Of a stretch of DNA of 64,000 nucleotides, positions 55,850 through 63,813 are shown in pieces. Location: positions 310,001 to 374,000 of the forward strand of contig JACJID010000007.1 of assembly GCA_014138725.1 (NCBI GenBank). The letters are read 5' to 3'. A program made the position numbers and the translations under genes. Each line of letters starts with the position of its first letter. The stretch's first letter is position 1. The notes beneath the pieces are model-generated. The model was not told the DNA's origin, did not search any database, and was given only the letters and a program-made list of their open reading frames with translations. Source of the DNA: Kutzneria viridogrisea (GTDB lineage Bacteria; Actinomycetota; Actinomycetes; Mycobacteriales; Pseudonocardiaceae).

Positions 55850-56806
55850 ATGACGGCAGGGCGACCGATACCCACACAGGACGACGTGCTCGGGTACTTC
55901 GACACGCTGTCGAACTGGGGACGGTGGGGCGAGGACGACGAGCTCGGCACTCTGAACCACATCACCGACGACGTCCGGCTGGCGGCGGCGCGGGCCGTGC
56001 GCCACGGCAGGAGCGTGTCGTGCGCATGGGAGGTTGCCGTACCGGAGGACATGGAGCGGTCGACGACGACGTGCCCGTGCGCCGCCGACATGCCCGGTGC
56101 CGAGGACATGCCGCTGCCCGGATTCCGCAACGACCGGCGCTGGGGCTTTTCGCACGAGCGGCTCGGCATCACCTTCCACGGCAACACCCTGACCCACGTC
56201 GACTCGCCGTGCCACATCTTCTGGGACGGCACGATGTACAACGGGCGGTCGCACTCGTTGGTCGACGCCGCAACGGGATCGGCGTGGGCGGCCGTCACGG
56301 CGGCGGCGAACGGGATCATCACGCGTGGTGTCCTGCTGGACATCGCGAGGGTCCGCGATGTGCCGTGGTTGGAACCGGGGCAGGGTGTGTTTCCCGAGGA
56401 TCTCGAGGAGGCCGAGCGTCGCCAGGGTGTGCGGGTGCGGTCCGGCGATGCGGTACTCCTGCGGACCGGCTATGGCCGGTTCCGGCACGAGGCCGGTGCG
56501 GCCAGCGGTGTCACGCAGGCCGGCTGGCACGCGTCCTGCCTGCCGTGGCTGCATGAACGGCAGGTCGCGCTGATCGGAGCTGACACCCCGCAGGAGGTTC
56601 AGCCGTCGGGGTACGAGGACGTGTTGATGCCGGTTCACGCCGTGAGCCTGGTTGCGATGGGTCTGTGGCTGCTCGACAACTGCGACCTGGAGGCGTGCGC
56701 GAGGACGGCTGCCGAGCTCGGCCAGTGGGACTTCCACCTCGCCGTCGCGCCGGTCCGCTTCGCCGGTACGTCCGGCAGCCCGGTCAACCCGATCGCCACA
56801 TTCTGA
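55850..56806 (+). CDS. Cyclase-family metal hydrolase (kynurenine formamidase-like)
   Basis: This 318-residue protein of the cyclase family (PF04199 type) has the metal-binding signature HGNTLTHVDSPCH (HxxT-H-x-D-x-P-x-H) and a later GDAVLLRTGYGRF and SGYEDVLMPVH. These manganese- or zinc-dependent enzymes hydrolyse formamides, lactones or similar bonds, and most long members like this have no known substrate. The ATG at 55850 follows GGAGGAG at 11 bases; a GTG at 55826 is in frame but without a site. It begins just beyond the IS5 remnant. Confidence 0.85.
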   Translation: MTAGRPIPTQDDVLGYFDTLSNWGRWGEDDELGTLNHITDDVRLAAARAVRHGRSVSCAWEVAVPEDMERSTTTCPCAADMPGAEDMPLPGFRNDRRWGFSHERLGITFHGNTLTHVDSPCHIFWDGTMYNGRSHSLVDAATGSAWAAVTAAANGIITRGVLLDIARVRDVPWLEPGQGVFPEDLEEAERRQGVRVRSGDAVLLRTGYGRFRHEAGAASGVTQAGWHASCLPWLHERQVALIGADTPQEVQPSGYEDVLMPVHAVSLVAMGLWLLDNCDLEACARTAAELGQWDFHLAVAPVRFAGTSGSPVNPIATF

Positions 56807-56864
56807 CCGCGGGACTCGCACCCGAGGGGTCGGCGCCCTTCACCGTCTGGGGGAGAACTCGCAC

Positions 56865-57254
56865 ATGCGTCACGCACTGCCGCTCGTCGCGGCCGTCGCC
56901 GCCCTGGTCCTCACCGGCTGCACCAACCTAACGGTCATCAGAACCGATGGTGCACCGAACACCACGACCGCGAAGACACCGGCGAGTGCTGAGGTGCCAG
57001 TGAAGTTCCACGACGCCAACAGCCAGGCGCCGTGGTTCCACAAGGTAAAAGCGGTCTCGGTCGACGGTAAGGGCGTGCTGGTGAGGACCATGCTCGACAA
57101 GGGCGACACGGCGACGGCGCTTGCCATGTGCGAGGCCGCGTACCAAGCCGCCAGGACCGCAGGCGCCGACTTCGTCAGCGTCACCGTGCGCTCGTCGGGA
57201 GACTCCTCGATCGCGTCCCGGAACGAGCTACGCAAGGATGCGGCGTGTAGCTAG
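56865..57254 (+). CDS. Small secreted lipoprotein, unknown function
   Basis: This 129-residue protein has a signal peptide ending in a lipobox (ALVLTGC, Cys ~19), then a Thr/Ala-rich linker and a compact domain with two further cysteines (AMCEAAY, AACS). I do not recognise the family. GGGGGAG lies nine bases before the ATG. The last 36 bases are also found, inverted, at about 60537-60572. Confidence 0.75.
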   Translation: MRHALPLVAAVAALVLTGCTNLTVIRTDGAPNTTTAKTPASAEVPVKFHDANSQAPWFHKVKAVSVDGKGVLVRTMLDKGDTATALAMCEAAYQAARTAGADFVSVTVRSSGDSSIASRNELRKDAACS

Positions 57255-57312
57255 CGATCTTGAAAGATCGGGGTCACGGCGGTGCTGAGTCGAGTGTCAG
57301 CCCGGTCTGGGC
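57219..57312. repeat. Left copy of a ~95-bp inverted duplication
   Basis: This covers the 3' end of the lipoprotein gene, the palindromic GATCTTGAAAGATC, and the end of an IS630 transposase frame. The outer 55 bases match the complement of 60518-60572 at 50 positions; similarity continues inward through GTGTCAGCCCGGTCT. Confidence 0.8.
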
Positions 57313-57460
57313 GAAGAAGGCACCAGCCAGCTCGGGTCGATATTGGCTGCGCTCGAGATGCGACCAGACCCGCTGGACCGGGTTGAGATCCGGGGCGTAG
57401 GCCGGCAACCGGATCACATGCAGCCAGTCCCGCGCCGGGATCAGCGCCTGCTCAAGATCT
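57274..57460 (-). pseudogene. IS630-family transposase C-terminal fragment (1)
   Basis: The minus strand reads HVIRLPAYAPDLNPVQRVWSH and ends FAQTGLTLDSAPP. This is the DDE-domain end (PDLNPxE-like) of IS630 transposases, with Gln where the catalytic Glu is expected. The rest of the gene is absent. Confidence 0.8.
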
Positions 57461-57540
57461 GTAAGGGGCGCCTGTACAAGGCCGGCTGGCAGACCGGCAG
57501 TAGGATTGGCCAATTCACCCCGGTGACCTAGGTGGTTGGC

Positions 57541-58008
57541 ATGGACGTGCGGATCCGCACTCTCGTCGAGTCGAAGGGCGAGCTGGTTCGCCTGGACGAT
57601 GCCACCCCTGAGCTGCGCTTGCGGCGCTCTGAGCACTTTGACGGTGTCGTCTTGCTGCAGGTCAAGGATCGGCCAGTGATCGACGAGACCGTGGTGGATG
57701 ACGTCGACTGGTTCTGGGGCGTTCTGTGGACCGCGACCAAGGACTTCGTCAACGGCTCCGACGTGAAGGTCGGGATGCCAACATTGCCGTACGAACTGGA
57801 GTTGATTCACCTGGCGGAAGGGAACGCGAAGATATCCTTCTCCGGTCGAGATGCCTCGGTGCAACGGTTCTGTGTGGCCAAGACGCTCGTCGGGGCCGTC
57901 ACCGCCGAAGCTGATTCGTACTATCGGAACATGATCAGGTTGGCGAAGAAGCAGCAGCGGATCTGGCATGACCTGCTGGATGAGATACGGACACTTCGAA
58001 GTTACTGA
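57541..58008 (+). CDS. Hypothetical protein between two IS630 fragments
   Basis: This is a 155-residue protein with AGGTGG six bases before the ATG and a lower-GC, less biased codon use than the window average, suggesting horizontal origin. It is soluble, mixed alpha/beta, with no signal peptide or known motif; VDDVDWFWGVLW and DSYYRNMIRLAKKQ are notable stretches. It lies between transposase remnants and may have come with them. I do not recognise it. Confidence 0.6.
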   Translation: MDVRIRTLVESKGELVRLDDATPELRLRRSEHFDGVVLLQVKDRPVIDETVVDDVDWFWGVLWTATKDFVNGSDVKVGMPTLPYELELIHLAEGNAKISFSGRDASVQRFCVAKTLVGAVTAEADSYYRNMIRLAKKQQRIWHDLLDEIRTLRSY

Positions 58009-58037
58009 ACTTGAACTGGTGATGGCGGTTGGTGTGA

Positions 58038-58253
58038 TCATGACGGTATCTCGGTGATCAGTCCGGTCTCGGCCAGGCAACCCGCCAGCGACTGTGGCCG
58101 GTGCTGGATCTTCTTCAGCTTGCGTTTCACGACCCGCACCATGTGGTCGAGGTTGGCGGCGGTGAAGTTGGCCAACGACCGTTTGACCAGCGACCACACC
58201 CCCTCGGTTGGATTGAGGTCGGGAACGTAAGAGGGCAGACGGAACACCCGCAG
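58038..58253 (-). pseudogene. IS630-family transposase C-terminal fragment (2)
   Basis: The minus strand reads FRLPSYVPDLNPTEGVWSL, then FTAANLDHMVRVVKRKLKK. It keeps the catalytic-type Glu (PTEGVW) but only the last 70 or so residues remain. It is not a copy of the fragment at 57274. Confidence 0.8.
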
Positions 58254-58269
58254 CCGCTCACCAGCGCGG

Positions 58270-58381
58270 CCCCGCCACAGGCGCAGCCGAAGACACGTTG
58301 ACCGAGGCGGCCCGCTGCGAGGGAATCCTGGTCGGTCGTAGTCAAGTGCGGCGGATCCTGTTGGCGGAAGGGGTGCGATGA
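58270..58381 (+). pseudogene. Transposase N-terminal HTH fragment
   Basis: The plus strand reads LTEAARCEGILVGRSQVRRI then LLAEGVR and a stop, like the second helix-turn-helix of IS630-type transposases. It directly abuts fragment 2 in the opposite direction. Confidence 0.55.
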
Positions 58382-58387
58382 CGGATC

Positions 58388-58545
58388 GGTCACCTCAAAG
58401 GGCCGCATCATCTCGTTGCCCTCGTGCTCCAGTACGTGACAGTGCCAGACGAACAGTCCTGCCCGGTCGAACCGAGCCCTCACCTGGGTGATCTCCTTCG
58501 GCAGGGCGACGACGATGTCCTTCAGCCCGGTCGCCGGTCTGCGAC
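58388..58545 (-). pseudogene. Multicopper oxidase C-terminal stump
   Basis: The minus strand reads DIVVALPKEITQVRARF, then GLFVWHCHVLEHEGNEMMRPF: the HCH-x3-HE-x3-M copper motif that ends multicopper oxidases. Only about 45 residues remain. It joins the 3' end of the TetR gene at a deletion point. Confidence 0.75.
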
Positions 58546-59121
58546 ACGAGCGCCCACCAGCGGCAGGTACACCTCGTCCACGATCTCGAGGATGACCTCG
58601 TCGGGCACGGACTGCATCCCGCGTGTGACGTACTCGTTGCGCAGCAATACCACGGCCACCGTGGCAACCCGAGGATGACAAGCTTCGGGCAGTGCCTCAC
58701 CTCGTGCCACAGCGCGTTCGAGCATGGTCAGCCACATCCCACTCCCGCCGTCGCCGACCAGTTCCTGCAACTGAGCGAACAGTTCGGGATCCTCGCTGGC
58801 ACTTGCCATCAGGCCACGGGCGATGTCGGCCCTGGGCGAGGACAGATCGCGGTTCATCTGCCGCAGCACCGTGAGCACATCGGCGCGCAGTTCACCCGTG
58901 TCGGGTGGCCCCAGCCTCTCTTCGACCAGTTGTCGGTAGGCGGCCACGCCGAGCGCGGCGCGGTTGGGCCACCGGCGGTAGATCGTGTTCTTGTTGGTCC
59001 CGGCGCGCCTGGCGACCCGGTCCATCGTCAGACCGGGATACCCGGACTCGGTGAGCTCCTCGACCGCCGCGCGCAGTATCGCCTGCTCCAGGACGGCCCC
59101 GCGCCGTCTCACCTGAGCCAT
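58522..59121 (-). CDS. TetR/AcrR-family regulator
   Basis: This 199-residue regulator has an N-terminal helix-turn-helix (LTMDRVARRAGTNKNTIYRRW, about residues 31-51) and a C-terminal ligand domain typical of the larger TetR groups. Its last few residues (ADRRPG) come from, or run into, the multicopper-oxidase stump, so the natural C-terminus may have been altered by a deletion. It is divergent from the TIM-barrel gene at 59196, and a long inverted repeat between them is its probable operator. Confidence 0.85.
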   Translation of the reverse strand: MAQVRRRGAVLEQAILRAAVEELTESGYPGLTMDRVARRAGTNKNTIYRRWPNRAALGVAAYRQLVEERLGPPDTGELRADVLTVLRQMNRDLSSPRADIARGLMASASEDPELFAQLQELVGDGGSGMWLTMLERAVARGEALPEACHPRVATVAVVLLRNEYVTRGMQSVPDEVILEIVDEVYLPLVGARVADRRPG

Positions 59122-59143
59122 GTCACCTCCCAGTTGCGTACAC

Positions 59144-59174
59144 GCAGTACCTTAATCGGTTGATGAGGTACTGC
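59144..59174. promoter_or_regulatory. Inverted repeat GCAGTACCT-N13-AGGTACTGC, TetR operator
   Basis: Perfect 9-nt arms lie between the divergent TetR and TIM-barrel genes. Start codons at 59160/59163 would fall inside it, which argues for the later starts at 59184 or 59196. Confidence 0.7.
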
Positions 59175-59195
59175 ACGTACCTTATGGTCGCGGTC

Positions 59196-60209
59196 ATGCG
59201 AGCCAACGGCATCACCTACGACACTGGCTTCGTCAACGCCGGGATGATCACCCACGATCCCTTCGACCGCGAGGTCGTCAAGCGCGAGATGCAGATCATC
59301 CGCGAGGACCTGCACTGCACCGCGGTGCGGGTCACCGGCGGCGATCTCGACCGGCTGGAGATCGCCGCCACCCACGCGGCCGACGTCGGCCTCGAGGTCT
59401 GGTACTCCCCGTTCACCTGCGACCTGACCACCGACGAACTACTCATTTTCCTCACCGACTGTGCCCACCGCGCGGAGCGATTACGCCGTCAAGGAGCCGA
59501 GGTTGTCTTGCTCACCGGCGCGGAACTGAGCATGTTCACCGTCGGATTCCTGCCCGGTGAGACCATCACCGAACGGTCCGCGATCCTGGCCACACCCGAG
59601 CGACTGGGCGCGGCGATGGCGGGAGTTCCCGCTCGCCTCAACGACTTCCTCGGTCAGGCCGTGCGGGCTGTCCGCGAACGGTTCGGCGGAAAGGTCAGCT
59701 ACGCCGCGATCCCCTCGTTCGAGGGCGTCGACTGGACGCCCTTCGACTTCGTCTCCTACGACCTCTATCGGTCGATCGAGTACGCGGACACATTCCCCGC
59801 AGCTGTCCGCGGCCTGGTCGCGGGCGGAAAGCCGGTCGCCGTCACGGAGTTCGGGTGCTGCACCTACCGCGGCGCCGCGGATCGGGGCGCGCACGGCGTG
59901 ATGATCGTCGAATGGGAAGGCCCCATCGCGGCCCGGCTCGACGGCGACTACCTCCGTGACGAAGCCGAGCAGGCCACCTACATGTGCGAACTGCTGGACA
60001 TCTTCAACGCTGAGGGCGTGGACTCCGCGTTCATGAACACCTTCGCGTGCTATCACCTGCCACACCGAGAGGGTCCACGTGCGGACCTGGATTTGGCCAG
60101 CTCCGGCGTGGTCATGGTGTTCGAAGACCGCCTCGGCGAGACCTACCCGGACATGGCGTGGGAACCCAAGGCCGCCTTCGCTGCGCTCGCAGACTACTAC
60201 CGCCGCTGA
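59196..60209 (+). CDS. TIM-barrel glycosidase-like protein (often labelled abortive infection)
   Basis: This 337-residue protein begins MRANGITYDTGF. It has alternating beta-strand/helix segments of a TIM barrel, with TAVRVTGGDLDRL, LEVWYSPF, VVLLTGAEL, SYAAIPSFEGVDW and VAVTEFGCCTY; the Glu in TEFG is where a GH-A clan nucleophile would lie. Homologues are often annotated as abortive infection proteins, but the fold points to a glycoside-hydrolase-like enzyme and no phage role is evident. I chose the ATG at 59196 (59184 also possible) because the operator covers earlier starts. One leucine is a TTA codon (59481-59483), so expression may depend on the bldA tRNA in streptomycete-like hosts. 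Confidence 0.75.
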   Translation: MRANGITYDTGFVNAGMITHDPFDREVVKREMQIIREDLHCTAVRVTGGDLDRLEIAATHAADVGLEVWYSPFTCDLTTDELLIFLTDCAHRAERLRRQGAEVVLLTGAELSMFTVGFLPGETITERSAILATPERLGAAMAGVPARLNDFLGQAVRAVRERFGGKVSYAAIPSFEGVDWTPFDFVSYDLYRSIEYADTFPAAVRGLVAGGKPVAVTEFGCCTYRGAADRGAHGVMIVEWEGPIAARLDGDYLRDEAEQATYMCELLDIFNAEGVDSAFMNTFACYHLPHREGPRADLDLASSGVVMVFEDRLGETYPDMAWEPKAAFAALADYYRR

Positions 60210-60213
60210 GGAA

Positions 60214-60240
60214 CTGGCCTGTCTGTCATAGACAGGCCAG
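60214..60240 (+). terminator. Hairpin terminator after the TIM-barrel gene
   Basis: CTGGCCTGTCT and AGACAGGCCAG are perfect 11-nt arms around GTCAT, beginning five bases after the stop at 60209. Confidence 0.7.
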
Positions 60241-60583
60241 CCAGCCTCAGGTTCGCGGCTGGCGGGGTGTCCCTTCCACCGCGGAACCCGCGGGCGCCTC
60301 CGCCAGCGGAACGAGCCGTACGAATCCACCCAACGCTCATGCCGCATTGAGCGCGTTCGCCGAACGTCCGACGTGGCTGTTGATCGCTGGGCTGGTGTGT
60401 TGACGGTCCGGTGGCCGCAGCCGGTTGATCTACCGGATCCTGGTTCACCACGGACGCAAGGGCGAACGACCTAGCGTCCCCGAGACCGGGCTGACACCCG
60501 ACCCGGCACCACCGCAACCCCAATCTTTCAAGATCTGTAGCTACACGCTGCATCCTTGCGCAGCTCGTTCCGCGGCGCGGTCC
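60241..60583. other. Gene-free debris
   Basis: No intact gene is seen. A short plus-strand frame near 60420-60520 reads RLIYRILVHHGRKGE and then ETGLTPDPAPPQ, like joined ends of transposase genes. The right copy of the inverted duplication follows. Confidence 0.5.
60478..60572. repeat. Right copy of the ~95-bp inverted duplication
   Basis: The complement matches 57219-57312. Its outer end corresponds to the last codons of the lipoprotein gene (NELRKDAACS) and its inner end to an IS630 transposase terminus (ETGLTPDPAPP). It brackets a 3.2-kb segment with the left copy. Confidence 0.8.
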
Positions 60584-60640
60584 GTGTCATGAAAGTGCCG
60601 TTCAGGACACCGGATGTCCTGAACGGCACTTTCATGACAC
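60584..60640. repeat. 57-nt perfect hairpin element
   Basis: Two perfect 26-nt arms (60584-60609 and 60615-60640), starting GTGTCATGAAAGTGCC, surround a CCGGA loop. It is intergenic and follows the inverted duplication directly. It could be a dispersed palindromic repeat or a very stable terminator. Confidence 0.85.
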
Positions 60641-60685
60641 CGCAGCCTCGGCCCGGATACCAGGTCAACGATGCGCGACGCGCCA

Positions 60686-61777
60686 CTAGTGTCCTGCGCC
60701 GGAAATCCGCCTACAAAATCGGGCGAGTGACTCGAGGATCTCTTCGGCGGTCTTGGTCCAGATGAACGGCCGTGGATGGGTGTTCCAGTCAGCGATCCAG
60801 ACGCGGATGTCCTTCTCCAGCGCTTGGACGCTGCGGTGGGTACCTCGGGTGATCTTCTGGTCGCTGAGAAAGCCGAACCAGCGTTCGACCTGGTTGATCC
60901 ACGATGATCCGGTCGGGGTGAAGTGCATGCGGAACCTGGGGTGCTTGGCCAGCCAGGCCTTGATCGCCGGGGTCTTGTGAGTGCCGTAGTTGTCACAGAC
61001 CAGGTGGACGGCCAGCTCCGCCGGGACCGTCTTGTCGATCGTGATGAGGAACTTCTTGAACTCGGCGGCCCGGTGCTGACGATGCAACTCGGCGATCACC
61101 GTGCCATCGGCGACGTCGAACGCGGCGAACAGGCTGGTGATGCCATTGCGGGCGTAGTCATGTGTGCGCCGCTCAGGCATACCCGGCATCATCGGCAGCA
61201 CCGGCTGGGAGCGGTCCAGTGCCTGGATCTGACTCTTCTCGTCCACGCACAGCACCACCGCCCGCTCGGGCGGATTGTGGTATAGGCCAACGACATCGAC
61301 GACCTTCTCCACGAACAATGGATCGGTCGAGAGCTTGAAGGTCTCGGCACGGTGGGGTTTGAGCCCGAAATCGCGCCAGATCCGGCCGATGGTCGACTTG
61401 CTCAGCCCGGACTTCTCCGCCATCGACGCCCGAGACCAGTGTGTGGCGTTGCGCGGGGTCTCCTCCAGAGTCGCCACGATCACCTCTTCGACCTGGTCCA
61501 CCGTGATCGACGGCGGACGGCCCGGCCGTTCCTCATCGACCAGGCCCTCCAGCCGATGCTGGAGAAATCGCCTGCGCCACTTGGTCACCGTCGACGGGTG
61601 AACCCGAAGATCCTCGGCGATCTGCTTGCCTGGCAGGCCGTCCGCGCACGCCAGCACAATCCTGCACCGCTGTGCCAGCACCTGCGACGACTTCGCCCGC
61701 CGCGCCCACCGTTCCAGCGTTACCCGCTCCTGCTCGGTCAACGTCACCTCAGCAGGAGGACGTCCAATCCGCGCCAT
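60686..61777 (-). CDS. IS630-family transposase
   Basis: This 363-residue transposase appears complete. The N-terminal helix-turn-helix pair includes [20 protein letters not shown]. The DDE catalytic residues are in [27 protein letters not shown] and the final Glu of [12 protein letters not shown]. It starts at the ATG at 61777. The stop codon TAG lies outside the inverted repeat: it is formed by the duplicated TA plus the next genomic G. The protein looks active, and the near-perfect ends suggest a recent insertion. Confidence 0.92.
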   Translation of the reverse strand: MARIGRPPAEVTLTEQERVTLERWARRAKSSQVLAQRCRIVLACADGLPGKQIAEDLRVHPSTVTKWRRRFLQHRLEGLVDEERPGRPPSITVDQVEEVIVATLEETPRNATHWSRASMAEKSGLSKSTIGRIWRDFGLKPHRAETFKLSTDPLFVEKVVDVVGLYHNPPERAVVLCVDEKSQIQALDRSQPVLPMMPGMPERRTHDYARNGITSLFAAFDVADGTVIAELHRQHRAAEFKKFLITIDKTVPAELAVHLVCDNYGTHKTPAIKAWLAKHPRFRMHFTPTGSSWINQVERWFGFLSDQKITRGTHRSVQALEKDIRVWIADWNTHPRPFIWTKTAEEILESLARFCRRISGAGH

Positions 61778-61821
61778 CAACCCAGACTAGACTTATGTGG
61801 CGGATTTCCGGCGCACGACAC
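60689..61821 (-). mobile_element. Intact IS630-family insertion sequence
   Basis: This element is about 1133 bp. Terminal inverted repeats run inward from both ends: GTGTCCTGCGCCGGAAATCC on the left and its counterpart GTGTCGTGCGCCGGAAATCC on the right, with one mismatch. It is flanked by TA on both sides (60687-60688 and 61822-61823), the target duplication of this family. It contains one transposase gene. Confidence 0.88.
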
Positions 61822-62669
61822 TAGTTCGACGCGATCTGGTGGCCGTCGGGGTAGTCGGTGGAGCGCGACAGCTCCGCCCACTCCTGCAGGTCCTGCTCGA
61901 CTGCCGAGCGGCCGGCCGCGACCAGTCGCAGCGCGTCCGAGCCCAGCACGAGATGCACAGGCGGATTCTCCGCCTCGACGATCTTCAGGACCGCCTCGGC
62001 CGCTTTGGCCGGGTTGCCCAACTGGTTGCCGCTGGCCGCCTGCCGAGCCGCGCGGATGGGCTCGAACTGCTCGTCGTAGTCCGGGATGGAGCGTTCCGTG
62101 CGTACCATCGAGCGGCCCGCCCAGTCCGTGCGGAACGAGCCGGGTTCGATGACCGTCACGCGCACGCCGAAGCCCGCGACCTCCTTGGCAACGGTCTCCA
62201 GGATGCCCTCCACGGCGTACTTGCTGCCACAGTAATAGGCCAACCCGGGCACGGTCATCAGTCCACCCATGGAGCTGACCGCGAACACATGCCCCGCGCG
62301 GCGCTTGCGCATGAACGGCAGTACCGCCTGCACGGTCGCGGCCACACCGAACACATTGACGGCGAACTGCGCTCGCAACTCGGATAGCGGCGACTCCTCG
62401 AACACACCCTCATGTCCATAACCGGCGTTCGCGATGAGCACGTCGATCGGTCCGACACCCGCCTCGACCTCGCCCACGACAGCGAACACCGCGTCGTCGT
62501 CGGTGACATCCAGTTGCCGCGCGTGCGCGCGTCCGGGTGCGAGCGCTTCGAACGCCGCGAGGTCCTCGGGCCGGCGGACCGTGCCGACGACGGTGTGCCC
62601 GGCATCCAGCGCCCCTTGGGCGAACGCCCGGCCGAGGCCGCTGCTGACACCGGTGATCAGGAAGAGCAC
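61821..62669 (-). CDS. Short-chain dehydrogenase/reductase
   Basis: This 282-residue SDR has the cofactor motif TGVSSGLG at the very N-terminus, NAG in IANAGYG, the active-site Ser in VSSMGG, and YCGSKYAVEG supplying the YxxxK pair. It acts as an NAD(P)-dependent oxidoreductase on an unknown alcohol or ketone. I chose the GTG at 62669, which follows GGAGGAAA and overlaps the upstream TetR stop by 13 bases, so the two genes form an operon. The IS630 element is inserted at its stop codon but rebuilds TAG, so the protein is unchanged. Confidence 0.88.
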   Translation of the reverse strand: MLFLITGVSSGLGRAFAQGALDAGHTVVGTVRRPEDLAAFEALAPGRAHARQLDVTDDDAVFAVVGEVEAGVGPIDVLIANAGYGHEGVFEESPLSELRAQFAVNVFGVAATVQAVLPFMRKRRAGHVFAVSSMGGLMTVPGLAYYCGSKYAVEGILETVAKEVAGFGVRVTVIEPGSFRTDWAGRSMVRTERSIPDYDEQFEPIRAARQAASGNQLGNPAKAAEAVLKIVEAENPPVHLVLGSDALRLVAAGRSAVEQDLQEWAELSRSTDYPDGHQIASN

Positions 62670-63265
62670 GGGTTTCCTCCAGGTAGGACGCGGCACCAGA
62701 TCTCGACCATCGTCTCGGTCATGTGGTCCAGGCCGCCGGGTTGTGTTGACGCGTGGTAGAAGTTGCGCTCGGTCATCCAACACAGGGCCTGCGCGAGCGC
62801 CGCGGCACCGGTAGGACCGTCCTCATCGGGTAGCCCGGCCCGGACCAGGACCCGAGCCATGACCTTGGTGTTGTTGGCGATGGTGTCGCGCCACAGTTGG
62901 CCGATCTCTGGCACCTCTGGGCCGAACTCGACGGCCGCCCGCATCACGGTTGCGTGCTCACGCCACGTTCGGGCCGTGTTCCGCACAGCCTGTCGCACGA
63001 TGTCGCGTACTGGCGCGTCCAGGTCGGCGGCTGGATCCTCCATGTGCAACTGGGCGACGGTGCGCGCGACCAGTGCCGCGAGCACCTCCTGCTTCGACCC
63101 GAAGTAGAAGTACAGCGAGCCACGCAGGATTCCCGCGCCCTTGGCGATCGACTCGACCGTCATCGGTTCGGCACGCTCCCGTTCGAGCAACACCTCGGCG
63201 GCGTCCAGGATCGCCTGGACCCGCTGGTCGCCCTTGCTCGGTGCGTCCCGACGCTTCGCTGCCAT
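62657..63265 (-). CDS. TetR/AcrR-family regulator of the SDR operon
   Basis: This 202-residue regulator has the helix-turn-helix MTVESIAKGAGILRGSLYFYFGSK near residues 35-58 and a C-terminal ligand-binding domain. It is the first gene of a two-gene operon with the SDR. A strong palindrome 12 bases upstream of its ATG (63265) is almost certainly its own operator. It probably senses a toxic or metabolic compound handled by the SDR. Confidence 0.88.
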   Translation of the reverse strand: MAAKRRDAPSKGDQRVQAILDAAEVLLERERAEPMTVESIAKGAGILRGSLYFYFGSKQEVLAALVARTVAQLHMEDPAADLDAPVRDIVRQAVRNTARTWREHATVMRAAVEFGPEVPEIGQLWRDTIANNTKVMARVLVRAGLPDEDGPTGAAALAQALCWMTERNFYHASTQPGGLDHMTETMVEIWCRVLPGGNPCSS

Positions 63266-63276
63266 CACACCACTAT

Positions 63277-63308
63277 GACACAGTGCAGAGAAAAATCTGC
63301 ACTGTGTC
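63277..63308. promoter_or_regulatory. Operator palindrome GACACAGTGCAGA-N6-TCTGCACTGTGTC
   Basis: Perfect 13-nt arms with a GAAAAA centre lie just upstream of the TetR start. Length and position fit TetR autoregulation of the TetR-SDR operon. Confidence 0.85.
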
Positions 63309-63428
63309 GAAATTTTTCTGCGTGACGTAGAACGGAGCGAGGCGCCGGCGTGCACGCCGGGGCGGACCGGCTTGGCGGTCCGCGTGTCGCCTGCCCCGGT
63401 CTGGCCGCCGCACTGGCACGATCACGGC

Positions 63429-63782
63429 ATGGAACGCGTGCTCGGAATCGGTGGCTACTTCCTCCGCGCTTCGGACCCGGCGGCTCTGGGCGCCTGGTAC
63501 CGGGACTGCCTCGGCCTCGATGCCGATGAGAACGGCGTGTGGCACCAAGAGGCGGGCCCCACCGTCTTCGCGCCGTTCGAGGTTGGGACCGACTACTTCG
63601 GTTCCCGTTCCCAGCAGACCATGCTCAACTTCCGGGTCCGCGACCTGGACGCCATGCTCACACAGCTCCGCGGCAAGGGCGCCGACGTAGCCGACGAGAC
63701 CGAGGATATGGCAGGCGTCGGCCGCTTCGGCTGGGTCACCGACCCCGAGGGCAACCGCATCGAGCTCTGGCAGTCCGCCTAG
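63429..63782 (+). CDS. VOC-superfamily (glyoxalase-like) protein
   Basis: This 117-residue protein has the single-domain VOC pattern: YFLRASDPAALGAWYRDCLGL at the start, LNFRVRDLDAML in the middle and GWVTDPEGNRIELWQ at the end with the metal-ligand Glu. The family includes glyoxalases, isomerases and resistance proteins that bind small ligands. It is divergent from the TetR-SDR operon and might share its operator region, which lies about 120 bases upstream. Confidence 0.82.
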   Translation: MERVLGIGGYFLRASDPAALGAWYRDCLGLDADENGVWHQEAGPTVFAPFEVGTDYFGSRSQQTMLNFRVRDLDAMLTQLRGKGADVADETEDMAGVGRFGWVTDPEGNRIELWQSA

Positions 63783-63813
63783 TACGCTGACTACGCACGT
63801 TGACCGGGTTTGA

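Noticed and set aside
52608-55877. 1089-codon minus-strand frame opposite the kinase-like gene
   Set aside because: The plus frame has ribosome-binding sites, overlap coupling and recognisable segments; the minus frame is low complexity.
58020-58400. A single complete IS630 element
   Set aside because: The pieces run in opposite directions, lack the middle of the transposase and have no paired terminal repeats.
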